Positions 12,401-32,033 of a stretch of 64,000 nucleotides of DNA are shown here, piece by piece. The first letter of the stretch is position 1, and every line of letters starts with the position of its first letter. The position numbers and the translations under genes were made by a program. This DNA is from Hypomesus transpacificus (lineage: Eukaryota; Chordata; Actinopteri; Osmeriformes; Osmeridae), in NCBI RefSeq assembly GCF_021917145.1, contig NC_061064.1:5596091-5660090 (forward strand), read 5' to 3'. The notes beneath the pieces are model-generated. The model did not search any database and had not been told where the DNA came from. It was given only the letters and a program-made list of their open reading frames with translations.

Positions 12401-15079
12401 GTCTGTTCCACAAGGGTCGATGGTATCAATGTTATCTAAATGGCTTCCTGTCTGGTTGCTGACTGGCACAAGGGCACCAATTCTTAAGCCAATGAGGCCA
12501 CAAGTCTGGGAAGAACTAAACAGTGCTGACGTATTGGATGTCTGAAGACAGACCAGCAAAGGCCAGTGTGTTTGCGGACATGGAGACGTATACAAAAGAG
12601 GAAACTATATCCACTGCAGTGACATATAAATATTTTGGTGTCTCTTTTGGGTCAAAGGACGGACAAAACTCCTGTCATGTATTGCACACCTAACTAAGAT
12701 GGAGATAAAGCAGTATCATTTGCTCTTTGCCAGGAAATGCACTGTAGGAACGAGTGTGTATATTGTTTTAACAGTCATTTGAGAAGATGGTCAGTGCGAT
12801 AGATAACAATAGGCAAGTGCGTGTTTGTACAGATGCGGGCCTGTGTTGGTGTGGAAGAGGAAATATCATACCCTCTGAGTCCTTCTCGTAGAAGACTCCG
12901 TGGGGGTGTATGGAATAGTTCCTGGATGCAAAATTCTTCAGGTGCACCACTATGACGTCACCAACCTCTGCCCTCAGAATGGGTCCTAGGAAACCCAGCC
13001 AAGCCGGTCTGGGGGTCTCTTGGCTGTACGACGCATTTGTGTACTGCCGGTACAGAGCCTTTTTATACACACGGCCAATACGATGGGGCCCTTTCTCCAG
13101 GAACACAGATGCATGTCTGACAGAGACAGACAGACAGACAGAGTGGGAGAAAGAATAAATGAATGGAGGTTACAGAGGGAGAGAAAGGATTATTTATTTT
13201 TTTAAGGGGAGGGGGGTTTGGAGGACATTAAAGAACTGTGATTGTGTGAGATTCCATATCCAATTTACAGCTTGCCTTACCAGGTCTGGTAATAAGGGAA
13301 AATACATTCAACAGATCAAGGCAATTAAGTTAAATGTGAGGGGAGCCCATGGCCACCAGGGGGCCACCTGGGAACTGCCCAAACTTCATGATTCAGCCCA
13401 TCTAACACATAAGGACTGAGTCATCATGTCTGACTGAAACACCCTGTGTCACAATCAGGCCTCCCAGCCACAGAACTGAGAGGGCGCACACGTCGCACGC
13501 AGCTGCACACGTTATTAATTAGTAATAAGTAATAAGTCTACCCCCCCGGTCCATTACTCAGGTGTAGGCTACTTAAGCCAGTTACTCAGGCCGAAGTGTT
13601 GTCTCTTTTTGGCTCTGATTATATGTGTATGACTCCTGCATGTCTGACTACACATTATAAAACCCACATTTGGAAAATGAACCCTTCGTCCTGGGAGTCT
13701 GTCCTTTACACTCTGCTCTTCTCCACCCATTTAGGTGTACTGGTAGGCCTTGAACAGGGATGATTGTGATTATTGGGATGGTTGATATAACTGACATAAC
13801 ATTTTTTATGTTTAAAACATAAATTTTAATTATGTTATTTGAATAACTGTCACATTTCACATTTTGTTGCATGGCACAACAGCAAATCCTTTTGTGATTG
13901 CCTCTCGAACTTTAGCCTCCACCATAGTTTTAGTAATGATAAATAACATCATTTTCAGTACATATGATGTTGGCAATATAGAGCTTAAGAATCGTGCCGT
14001 TTCATATATATGATGATGAATATGGATGAGAGATGTCAGAACTGTCAATATTCACACAAATCCTGCAAATGTGGGCTACTGCACATGACCATAGAAGCAG
14101 AATTTGAGGTAGGCCTATATAGATGTCACTCACGTGATAACTTTTCATGCTTTTTTCACTCAATTAGAAAGAGATCTGAATGTATATGCTGATAAAATGA
14201 TTAATTCTTAATTTATTGTGATTCTTTATGTGACACTTTTTCAATTTGAGAACATAGCATCATGTTCAATCCTGGTCCTCGGGGTCTGCTGTCCTGTATG
14301 TTTTAGATGTTTCCCTGCTCCAGCACATCTGTTTCAATTTAAGGTTGTTATCAGGATTCCACAGAGCTTGACCCATTCATTTGAATCAGGTATGTTGGAT
14401 CAGGGAAAGATCTAAAACATACAGGACAGCAGACCCCGAGGACCAGGGTTGAACACCATTGTTCTAGATTATGCATGCAGTAGGCAGTTCGTTTTGCCAG
14501 AACTTGACATTCCAGAATACTATCATTTGAACTTCTACAGATATCTCGAATGGATGTTAAATCATTAGGCTATATTTCCAGCTGTTTTTACAGCTATGAC
14601 GTTTATGCAGAGACTTGGGGGTAGGCTACCTCTGCTTTCTCAGTACTGTTTAACTGCGATGGCAATAAAAAATACATGCATTAAAATATATATTTTATAC
14701 TGTGTAGGCCTATAATAGGCTGTAGCTATAGTCAAAATGTCGCAAGAGAATTTCAGATTTTTTCCAAAAGTTTACCAAAGCAAAACTTTGCTCTTTTCCT
14801 GCTGTAGCGGTAACCTGGGAGGCTATATAGCAATTACTACATCTAAACAACGTAACTTCAACGTCTTGTTTTTTACATTAAACGAAGGCAAACATGCAGT
14901 CAAAGAACTTACTCATCATCTGCGATGCTTTTTCCATTGATAAGATTTTTGCCACTTGGTGCGTAATCCCAGTTTCTCTCTACAATCCCGATATAGTAAA
15001 CTCTGTCTCTGCATTCAGCCTGCGCTATGGCAGAGAACAGGAGTACCAGACCCGAGAAAATGCTCCGAACCCCAGCCAT
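3459..15079 (-). CDS. hephl1: Hephaestin-like 1 / ceruloplasmin-family multicopper ferroxidase
   Basis: It is a copper enzyme that oxidises Fe(II) to Fe(III) for export and transferrin loading. There are nineteen exons: 15079-14913, 13116-12872, 11292-11080, 10789-10580, 10282-10028, 9229-9055, 8808-8669, 8507-8376, 8147-7942, 7837-7693, 7458-7246, 6443-6221, 5955-5816, 5693-5568, 5184-5078, 4947-4701, 4534-4395, 3731-3578, 3478-3459. They total 3258 nt (about 1085 aa; human ceruloplasmin is 1065). The start ATG opens a signal peptide ([21 protein letters not shown]). Six cupredoxin domains follow, with trinuclear-site histidines at HPHG and YHSH in domain 1 and at HTVHFH and HCHVSNH in domain 6. 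Type 1 Cys-His-Met sets also appear in domains 2 and 4. Domain 1 (ALYPDGTSG) and domain 6 read closest to HEPHL1. The last exon adds only ANSSQG, so no membrane anchor is encoded and the product should be secreted, like ceruloplasmin. The exon 8 donor (gtccga) is weak. The symbol is likely rather than proven. Confidence 0.88.
5229..5310. repeat. (GATA)n microsatellite beside a Tc1-like end fragment
   Basis: A tagatagatagatag tract lies in hephl1 intron 14. It is followed at about 5323-5350 by cagtaccaatcaaaagtttg, a phrase typical of Tc1-like transposon termini in fish. Only one end is visible, so this is a fragment. Confidence 0.7.
6465..6496. repeat. Pure G run of 32 nt in hephl1 intron 11
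   Basis: A homopolymer of 32 G on the plus strand (C on the gene strand) lies only 21 nt upstream of the exon 12 acceptor, so it forms part of that exon's polypyrimidine tract. Confidence 0.9.
11420..11659. mobile_element. Tc1/mariner-like MITE in hephl1 intron 2
   Basis: This ~240-bp element has terminal inverted repeats starting tacagt and ending actgta, with the inner arms ggcaccccttggcaaaga and its complement. There is no ORF. The TA at each edge fits a TA target site. It is non-autonomous. Confidence 0.75.
14258..14463. mobile_element. Fold-back MITE in hephl1 intron 1
   Basis: The two ends are long inverted complements (tcctggtcctcggggtctgc on the left, its complement on the right), about 200 bp overall. 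It is the same family as the cleaner copy at 25636-25826 but more diverged at the tips, and no clear target duplication is visible. Confidence 0.7.
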
Positions 15080-22665
<7,586 letters not shown>

Positions 22666-25302
22666 TGACCTGGGGACCAGGCTCAGGGACCAGGCAACAG
22701 GACCCAGCCTGGTGGAGGAGGGGGAGGGGGAGGGGGAGGGGGAGGGGGGCTGGAGCTGGTCAGACCTAACCGCCCCCCTCCCCCTCCCTACTCCCTTTAT
22801 CCATGTGAAGCAGGCAGCCTGGATGTCCGGATCTATATGACAGCATGGGTTTAAGTAATCCATACATTGTCATAGCAGCACTTAAATGGACATGAGTGAT
22901 TTATATTGTGTGATTGATTGGGGAAGGGGGAGGGAGAGGTTGGAATATGCCAGGGGCTGTTTGGGGTTGGTGGGGACTAGCAGGCCAGAGGGAGTCTGGG
23001 ATATGAATTTTTCCTTGCTTTTGACATGGAGTGAGCCTAACCATGACATGGGGCAACCGGTGCATCAGCGTAGGATGCGGAGTGACATCACGTGATTAGG
23101 TAGTCGATGTAACCGTTTTAAGTTTTAACGGTTGAGTGAAGTTCGGCTGCCTGCGTTTCCGCGGCGACCAATCCTCTCTGACAGACAGGGATCTAACAGT
23201 CGTTCTGGTGAACATAGGTCAGCATTTCATCTCTCACATGAATCGGCAACACAGTGTGTGTGTGTGTGTGTGTGTGTGGGGGGGGGGGGGGTCACTATTT
23301 GTAATGACTTGTAATGCTCGACCTCGTCAGATGTCCCAAGCTACTGGAGAGATTACAACCAGATAGTACAGTAAATCCACATCCAAAAATCAAGCCCTAA
23401 TCCCTTGGCCGGACACTTTTGGAGATTTGAGGGGATTGGACAGGTGATCGTAGAGGGGAACGTCCAACCAGCGGGACAGGAAGATCTGTCCCTCGTCCAA
23501 CTCTCCGATCCCCCTCACCTCTCTACGAGTGCTCACGGGATAGCCGGAGGTCAGGGATTCGTTAGGGACGACGGCATATTAGCCCTGTAGAATGTGCCGC
23601 TGTGTGTGTTATACCTGGCTTCGTGTGTTTACATTGAAAGGGCGCCCTGTTCTGCATTGACATCAGGTTTCCGGTCATCAACCCAGCTTTACAAACACTC
23701 CCAACCTCCACGTCCCCCTATTCAGAGGGAGGCCGTGATTGTGAAGAGATGCCATCTAACAGAAATCCCCCCGTAGAACGTAGCAGAAATCCTTTTAAAA
23801 TCTAGCAATATTATCAGCTATTGTATGTATGATACACAATTATAATCAAAAGCGTATACTGTGTCAAATACCAGTATGAATGTTTGTAAATGTATGTATA
23901 AAAATTAAGGATTAGAAGAATTTGTCTTTGTTTTAAGAAAGTGCGATGGCTTTGCATTAAAACTATTTGGTGGGAGGCTGCTGGGGTGGGTGCTGCGTTG
24001 CGGTTGCTTCTCACCCGAGTCCACTGACAAGCTGATGCACCGACTGGCCACTAGATGGCTTTCACTGACAACAAATGGGTGAGGATTGAGAGAAGTTCGG
24101 TAATCAAACTAACTAGATAAAAGTTAGAGATGGTATAAACAGTTAAGGTGTATGATTTAATATGAAAATTAAAAAAATATGAATATTAATATGAATATCA
24201 TATTTCAACAGCTTATGGAATGTTTGGAATGTTGGCTAGGCAGTAAAGGGTTAAGAAAGTGCGATGGCTTTGCATTAAACTATTTGGTGGGAGGCTGCTG
24301 GGGTGGGTGCTGCGTTGCGGTTGCTTCTCACCCGAGTCCACTGACAAGCTGATGCACCGACTGGCCACTAGATGGCTTTCACTGACAACAAATGGGTGAG
24401 GATTGAGAGAAGTTCGGTACAAACTAACTAGATAAAAGTTAGAGACACCTCAAACAACAACAATCTTATACCAGGTATAGGTACGACTATACTTGTAAGA
24501 CCAAAAGGTCCAGAGAGCAGGGAACAGCTCCTACGTGTTCGCTTGGATAGTGTCAGATGCTGGGCTGAAATCTGTGTGGACCACATAGCTAACGCTGCCT
24601 ACTAAAAGTGACCTGGGAACCTCCTTATACCGTTTACTTTTCCTGGAATAGATGATAGGGGTAGCTGAGAGTGTGTCACTGCCCAGCACATTATGAATTA
24701 ATGTCCTGCAGATGGATTTATTTTCGTCCGAAAAACAATTCACTAATGCACAGATTATGGGAAAAAGGTTTCAAATTATCCAAAAGGATGAAGCGTCAGG
24801 TGTCAAAATAATTCATTCACCTGGATGTTAACTACGGTATTAATTTGTACCTATTTGGATCGGGCTATTTAAATCATTCAGTACTTTTGTGACTTGAAGC
24901 ATCTCTTCTGAGCTATATGGGGTAGGGGTGTGTGTGCACGGAGGAGGAGGGGAGTCGCACTAAAGAAGCACGCAGTCTTATTGGATGACAAAGACGTGGG
25001 CGGATGTACGGTGACGTTGCCCATAGCGGGGATTAACTTGTTTATGTCGCCATCTCTACCGCAATTATAACACCGGACAGCTAGAACACACGACAGCACA
25101 TATACTTTAGAAAGATAATCATATCTTTCTTTAAGTTTAATTAGACCGTATACAGCGGTGTACAAGTCTGTGTAGTCGACATTGCGCAAACAGAAGCGGG
25201 GGGCTATGGTGTACAGTAGTAGCGCACAGGTTGTGAAGGTGCACGAGGATGAAAACTGGGGAACGCAGGATGAGGTTACTTGGTTGATAACTTGTGAATG
25301 AA
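22666..25302. other. tmem135 3' UTR and tmem135-rskr intergenic region
   Basis: The first few hundred bases are presumably tmem135 3' UTR, beginning with a gaggggg minisatellite (22718-22746). A GT run followed by a 14-nt G run lies at 23254-23291. A ~195-bp duplicated block sits at 23933-24130 and 24251-24445. No protein-coding exon was recognised. Sequence from about 24900 to 25302 is the likely rskr promoter and 5' UTR. Confidence 0.6.
23933..24445. repeat. Pair of ~195-bp direct repeats
   Basis: Copies at about 23933-24130 and 24251-24445 share long identical text (for example ggtgggaggctgctggggtg and ccgactggccactagatggc), with only small indels. They are separated by about 120 bp of AT-rich DNA. 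No coding content. Confidence 0.85.
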
Positions 25303-28300
25303 ATGGGGGCCGATGCTAGTAAAAGCAACAAGGTGAGTAAGTGAATCTAAGTCAACTATATAAGAACCGCTGCATGTTTGAACGGTGACGCACATAACGG
25401 GGGTTCCCAAAACCTACCCAGACCGCGGCGGGCATGCTTGAAACTGCTGGAAGTTGTAGAATTTGTGGAGAGAGTTAGCTGAAGTTCGAAAAGCATCAAG
25501 AGCCATGAGGGTTTAAACTGTCCATATACATTTAGATCTGACGCATCACACCCAATCTAAGGGTGGATTTAACTGCGATTTGGAAAATATGAACGTGGAC
25601 AGTTGCAGATCTTCCAATGGCTAGATGGTTTAGGTCAGGGGTGTCGAACTCCGGTCCTCGAGGGCCGCTGTCCTGCATGTTTTAGATGTTTCCCTGCTCC
25701 AACACACCTGATTCAATTAAAAGGGTTGTTATAACGACCATTCATTCGAATAAGGTGAGCTGGATCAGGGAAACATCTAAAACATGCAGGACAGCGGCCC
25801 TCGAGGACCGGAGCTCGACACCCCTGGTTTAGGTGGATATTTATAGATTACTCACTGTAAACAGCACAGATGATAATGACATCTTGGATGGTTGAACATG
25901 CACTCGAAGCTTGCGCTAGAATGCACCAAACGCCACGCTCTGTTGCCCAAGAGGCGCGTGTGACAGTAGAGTCCGTTCAGTAGAACAGATGAATCTAGGA
26001 CACGCTTCTTTTCTCTTTGGTAAACGTCGCATCACGGAAATTGGAGCGAGTGTCTGCGGGGTGCACTGGATCTCCGTTAATGCGTGACGCACGCAGGAGC
26101 CTCGGGGTCCCCGGAACCACGACAAACTATGAGTAGGCTAATCTGAGATCTCAAAAGTAGGAGAAAAAAAAACACGCCCCTCAGCTTGGAAACATAGTAC
26201 AAAATGGGTGGAGACTCATACTTTGGACTCTGTCTAATAAAATAGTTATATCATCTAAGTCTCTATTTGGGGTTGGCAAAAGAAGTTCCTGCAAGTAATT
26301 AAGAAGACATCTGAAACTCTGTCTTGGGGGGGGGGTGCTCCATACTAGACTAAACCACTGCCTCCCTCCCTCCGTGTAGAGGCCTGCCCTGGAGCAGGAG
26401 GACGGCCAGTGCTCCTCAGGCTGGCGGGGGTTCCTCTCCAGCGTGGGTCTGTCTCTCCCAGCTGGCCTGTGTCGCCTGGCCCCCTCAGCCCTGCGTCTGG
26501 GCCACCGCCGGATGCTCCAAGACAAGGCCCCCTCCATACCGGAGCACGTGCTGGGCCTGGGGGCGGTGGGGCCTGACAAGCTGAGGGCCGAGTGGAGCCT
26601 GCCCGGCTTCGTCTCCATGTTTCTGCCTGAGTTCCCCCACAGAACGGTGCCTGGGCACGAACACTTCCAGGTGGGCAGCTCTTCTTGGCTCGCTCCAGAG
26701 GCGTTGTTAGACATAAAACTCTACTGGGGCACAGGCCCTTATTCATGTCCCTTTTTTTTCTTTCAAGCTTGATGCGCACAATGCACTACTAGGCTATAGA
26801 AACTCCCCTTGCTTAACCCACTATACAACAGTTCAGGGACGCAAGTTTGATATCAGCTTTGGCAGGGACATAAATAGTTAATGCCAGTGTGCAATTTGTT
26901 TTTGCATTCATCTGAGCGCAAATACTGTTTTTTTAGCTTCATGTTATAATAATAATGTAATAATGTTTTAATATTTTAGTCAAAATAAGATGATCAGATG
27001 ATAAGAAACTATCTTTAGTTTTGTAAGGTTTTCTTAGCCTACCTCAATTCTGACTAGTGTGCCAAGTCACCTGGACTTCTGTGTGCGTGCTGCAGTGGCT
27101 ATTTGGTAAGCTCAGAAGAGCGCGCTGACATGGAATTCTGCGTGCATCGGTTTGTGTTTTCGGTTAAACACTTTTTCAAACACATTTTTCCGGCATTATC
27201 AATCTAAATTAATGCACTGAATAATAAAGGATTAAGTATTAATTGTTCAAACTTTTGAGATTGTTCTAGATTTTACTGGGGCACAGCAGATTTATACTGG
27301 GGCACGTGCCCCAGTAAAAAGGGTCTAACGACGCCCATGGCTCGCTTGCTTTAGCGAACACAGGCACAAACACTGTCGATTTATCCATCTTTTTGAAGGT
27401 TTGACATTGTTATTGTGACATAAAACTGTGCTAAAAAAAGTGTTCACTTTCAGAAAGCAGTATGAAGTCTGTTAAACCTCTCCTCTCAGGTGCTGGGTTA
27501 TATAGCCAAAGGCTCTTTTGGGCCCATTCTGAAGGTTAAGGACAAAACCAAACAGAAAACCTATGCCGTCAAAGTAAGACACCTCTACCTATAGTTGTGT
27601 ATGTATGTCTGTGTGTGTCATTGGGTGTGTCTGCAGTTCCTATCTACCAATATAATTTGAAAAAACGAATTTGACAAAACTAAACATGCACAAATCACTG
27701 TTTGCATCTTTAGTATGTAAATCTTCAAATGTTTTGGGTTTATGTGTGTCCTCAGATGATTCCCAAGTCAGAGATTCTAAGACTCGGCGTTCTGGAACAG
27801 TCAAAAGAGGAGGTGATTGTACAGGTGAGAGCAGATCCTTTCTAGGTACTGTATGAACTGAGCCAGTCTCCAGGCAGTGGGCCACTTTGTCCAGCTTCGT
27901 CTAGACACACAACTGGCTTTGTTCCCGCGGAGAGCCAGTAATTCCCTTGCGTAAACTCTGTCGCTGTCAGAGGTGGTTGGTTGGTTGGTGGGCCACAATG
28001 CAAGACACCATGAAAACCGGTACCTCTATCTGACCCCAGACCCCAGTAGCCTTGTGTCAGCCTGACCTCTGAACTCTGCCCTCAGCGTCAGGTGCATCAC
28101 CCATTCGTCCATGACCTCCAGGACTGCTGGCAGACACAGCGACACCTCTACATTAGTGAGTCACAAAGGGGAACAGTTAGACCCTGACCCTACCACTGTC
28201 CTAGCACCAGTCCCCTACAACTGACCCTTATCCTACCACTGTCCTAGCCCTAGTCCCCGACCCTACCACTGACCCTCATCCTACCACTGACCCAGCCCCA

Positions 28301-31300
28301 GTCCCTGAGCCTGATCCTACCACTGTCCAGCCCCTGACCCTGATCCTTGTCCTACCACTGTCCAGGCCCTGACCCTGATCCTTGTCCTACCACTGTCCAG
28401 CCCCTGACCCTAGCCCACTCTCTCTGCCCCTGGCCTTAGCACACTTTTACAGAATCTACCACTGTCCCTGTGCCTGCCCCCAACACCCTGTTCTAGCCCT
28501 AGACCCTAGCACACTGTTCTAGGCCTAGACCATAGGATTCTGTCCGAGCCCCTAATCATAGCACCCTGTGCTTGTCCTTATCCTTGTCCTAGATCGTAGC
28601 ATACTGTCTTGACAGGTGCTACTTATTTTTTGCTTATCTTAAAAAAACTGCTTGCTGATTCTACAACACCTTGCATCAGCAAGCAGCTGCTCTCATCTTC
28701 CCTCCCACCCCTGACCTCTACTCTAACTCGCTCTGATTCAGCCAACAATTCAGAAAATATGACCCAGTTTCCTCCACTTGTCCCTGCTCTTCCAATCCCC
28801 CCTTCCCTGAGCCAGCCGTGGGACCAGATGTTGACTGCTGCTACCGTTCAACTACTGTGCTTGCATCTCAGCCACGGGAGTTTACCCTCTAGTTCACCAC
28901 CTCCTCAAATGTCTCCCAACAGATGACACCCTCTTGTGTGTGTGTGTTTGTGAGAATCAGTAGCAGAAGAACCTGACACCTCCTGTCACATCCTAGTGTC
29001 TCCCATCACTTGCATCACCGTATTAAGTGTCTTTACGCCAGACAAGGGTTAAGATTCATTGGTCAAATACTGAAGGTGTGCTTGATTTAGTTCAACCTGC
29101 AGGTAAATCCTAACCCGACGTTGCAAGATGGCTTGTCACACTGAACCATCTGTGAGGTCGTCCTTGGAAAAGGGGAGGCACCTTAAAAAAATACTTTCTG
29201 GTGATTGGATTAACCATCTGTCAATCACGGTTTATCACGGGTTAACTTAAACCACACCAGTAGCTGGCAGTAGTTTCTCATAGGATGTTGATTGGCACTG
29301 TGGTTCCGACACAAACCGATAACTTGGAGCTTGGCAAGATAGATTCTCGCATGGTCGTGATCTCGCAAATCCAGTTCTCTTGCAAGGTTAGGTAAATCAA
29401 GCGTACCTTGACCAAACCAAACACAGTGTTTGACGAATGTATTTGACTCTGCTGCACACCTGTTTCGAGTGCTGTGGTAACCCTCCCCTGTGGCTCCTCC
29501 TCAGTGTGTGACTACTGCAGCACGGGAGACCTGTACACTTACTGGGTGATGATTGGCCAGTTTGGAGAAGCCACAGTGAGGGTTTTTGCAGCCGAGTTGG
29601 GCTGTGCTCTTGGTGAGTTCACACACGTACAAAAGACATGTTTTCCGACACCTTTTCCACACACACTTCTGTCAGCCTGCTTCTGAGTATGGGCCCTGCA
29701 TTAGTGTTGTTAAAAACAGCTTCTTCTTCTCTTTTCACAGGTTTTCTCCATGACTTTGGAATCATCCACAGAGATGTAAAGGTAGTTCATTTGATTTGCC
29801 ATTTTTCAGTGTGAATGTATTTTGTATACAATGTTATTTATTTATTTACAATTCATCTTATTATTGTCATTTCTTTCATAGATGGAGAATATCTTGCTGA
29901 CAGAGAACGGTAAAAGAATAAGCTTGTGGTTATTGATCACCAGGTGGCAGTATTAGCATGGTTTTCCTCAGATTATTCTGGAAAATGTCTCAATTTCCAC
30001 AAAGCAGACTACACTACTATCAAGACATATTAAAAATGCAAAATTACACATCCAATGTTTTAAATAGTTCAATTGAGTACTGTTTTTGAATTTCCTGAAA
30101 TTTGTGTAGAGAACAACCTTGTGTAGAGAATACTGAATTACGGGTAGAGATCACTGAGGTTGTTTATGCGGTTCAGTCATATGTTTGGTAAATGTTCCAG
30201 GACACCTCCGTCTAGCAGACTTTGGCCTGTCCCGGCGCCTGGAGAGAGGAGGAAGAGCCTTCACCATCTGTGGAACCATCCAGTACATGGGTGAGGGTCC
30301 CAGGGCAGGGATCCAGTCCCAGGGCAGGGATCCAGGCCTTGAGATCATCAAAATTCAAACCAAACTTTATTTGTAATGCTTAGACAATCAACAGATGTGC
30401 TGTACCCCCCCCCCCCCCCCTCCCAGGGACCCTGGAACAAAAACAAATGCTATTTGTGGCATGTCATTAGTCAAATGGCTGATTTGGAAAGACATCCTCA
30501 CATGATACAATGTGAGTCATGTAGTTAAGTTGTTTTCTAGGGAAGTTCCATTCAGTTGAGAGGCAAAGAAGATGGAACACATACAGATCGATGCGTTGAT
30601 GCATCCTGTACCATGAATGATATTGTGTTACAACACGTTCACGCGTGTGTGGAATGTATAAAAGACTTGACGTGACTAGTCTGATACGGTCCAGTAAGCA
30701 TGCCCTGTCTTCTCAGCCCCAGAGGTGCTGAGTGGGGGACCCTACAGCCACGCAGCTGATTGGTGGTCGCTGGGCATCCTGCTCTTCTCATTGGCTACTG
30801 GGAAGGTGAGGTCATTTTGCAGTGTGTGCCATCATGTGTGGATGAAGCGTATCAATGTATTCTATGTATGAATATTGGACTGAGTCAGTGCCTTTTTATT
30901 ATTTATATAATAAATACTATAATATAACGGTTTTTCCTCATTGTGGTAGGAGTTGAATGGTTATTTGAAAATGTCTGGTAGCTATTTATAGAAGACAGAC
31001 TGACTACAGCCTAAATTAGTATTTGTTGCCTTTTTTCGCTGTTTTTTCTCCTCCCATGTCTCATCTACCTCCCTCTCCCCTCCCCCCCCCCCCCTCTGTC
31101 TCTCTCTTACCCCTCTCTCTCCCTTCTGTCTCTCTCTCGCCCCTCCCCACCCCTCCCTTCTGTCTCTCTCTCTCTCCCTTCTGTCTCTCTCCTCTCTCTC
31201 TCCCTTCTGTCTCTCCCCTCTCTCTCTCTCCCACTCCCTCCCTCCAGTTCCCGGTGCCTCCGGAGCCAGACCACTGCAGTATGCTGAGGAGGGTGAGGTG

Positions 31301-32033
31301 TTTCCCCTACGAGATGCCCCTCAGCTTCAGCCCCCCGCTGGCTCTGCTCCTAACAGAGGTGCCCACACACCCACACCCACACATGATGATCCCACACACC
31401 CATATATCAAGATGGCGACGGTTCCATCTTGCCTCCTGACCCCTCTCCTCCCCGTCTCTGCTCCTCCCCCTGGTCGCAGCTACTGTGTAAGACGCCAACC
31501 CGCCGCCTGAGGACCCTGGAGCGTTTTAAACGCCAGACTTTCTTCTTCGGTTCCACCTTCGACCTTGTCCTGCTTCAACGCCAACCCGTAGAGGTCAGTG
31601 ATCAGTTAAATACCAACCCAATAACGTGTATGCAAATAAGACAAATAACCCACCCAGTATTTAAACATTGGGCATTTACTGCATACACAGCATTGATTTC
31701 ACAAATGGGAATGCACACAAATTATTTTAAAGATTTGTGAAGGTCTAGGAGGACAAGACATATGTCATTGATCTGCTTGCCTAGGTGATCCTGGAGCTGA
31801 GGGAGAGACCAGACAGAGCAGCCAAAGCCCGACGAGGCCTCACTCTGTCCCTGCAGCCCCTCAAGGGCTTCGACTACGACGGCCTTCTCAGCCCCCCCGC
31901 CACGCCCGACACGCACCTGGACCCCGACGGGCACGCTCCCACGTGGGACGACACCCCCCTTCCCGGCCCCCACTGGAGCCCGCAGGAGCCAGCGCCCCAG
32001 GGGAACCTCCCAAAGAAGGAAGTGTTTGTGTGA
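25303..32033 (+). CDS. rskr: Ribosomal protein S6 kinase-related protein (SgK494-like)
   Basis: An AGC-type Ser/Thr kinase of poorly known function. Thirteen exons: 25303-25332, 26380-26670, 27490-27573, 27756-27824, 28086-28155, 29505-29612, 29741-29781, 29882-29909, 30201-30290, 30717-30805, 31248-31358, 31480-31593, 31785-32033. Total 1374 nt (457 aa). The catalytic core starts near residue 108. It shows the glycine loop (AKGSFG), a VAIK-type lysine (YAVKM), HRDVKMEN, DFGLSR and, across exons 9/10, [11 protein letters not shown], so it looks active. FLPEFP just before the core and DYCSTGDLY match human RSKR. The first exon gives [10 protein letters not shown], which fits an N-myristoylation signal. 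The C-terminal ~80 residues are Pro/Asp-rich and unlike other kinases. It lies next to aldoc and pigs, as in human 17q11.2 (from memory). Confidence 0.92.
25636..25826. mobile_element. Palindromic 191-bp MITE with 8-bp target duplication, rskr intron 1
   Basis: The arms are near-perfect complements (caggggtgtcgaactccggt at the left; complementary text ending cgacacccctg at the right). GTTTAGGT flanks both sides (25628-25635 and 25827-25834). The 8-bp duplication points to hAT-type mobilisation. Confidence 0.88.
26695..27339. mobile_element. Non-autonomous hAT-like element in rskr intron 2
   Basis: The left end cagaggcgttgttagac and right end gtctaacgacgcccatg are inverted relatives. The inner arms ctactggggcac and gtgccccagt continue the symmetry. 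Flanking 8-mers gctcgctc and gctcgctt match at 7 of 8. The element begins 24 nt after the exon 2 donor. No transposase ORF. Confidence 0.82.
28155..28570. repeat. Degenerate Pro-rich-like minisatellite in rskr intron 5
   Basis: About 400 bp is built from imperfect repeats of gaccctgatcctaccactgt / ccagcccctgaccc type units. It is low complexity and has no coding meaning. Confidence 0.75.

Noticed and set aside
28609-28926. 105-codon Ser/Pro-rich ORF inside rskr intron 5
   Set aside because: It has no family resemblance, sits between well-defined exons and follows a degenerate minisatellite.
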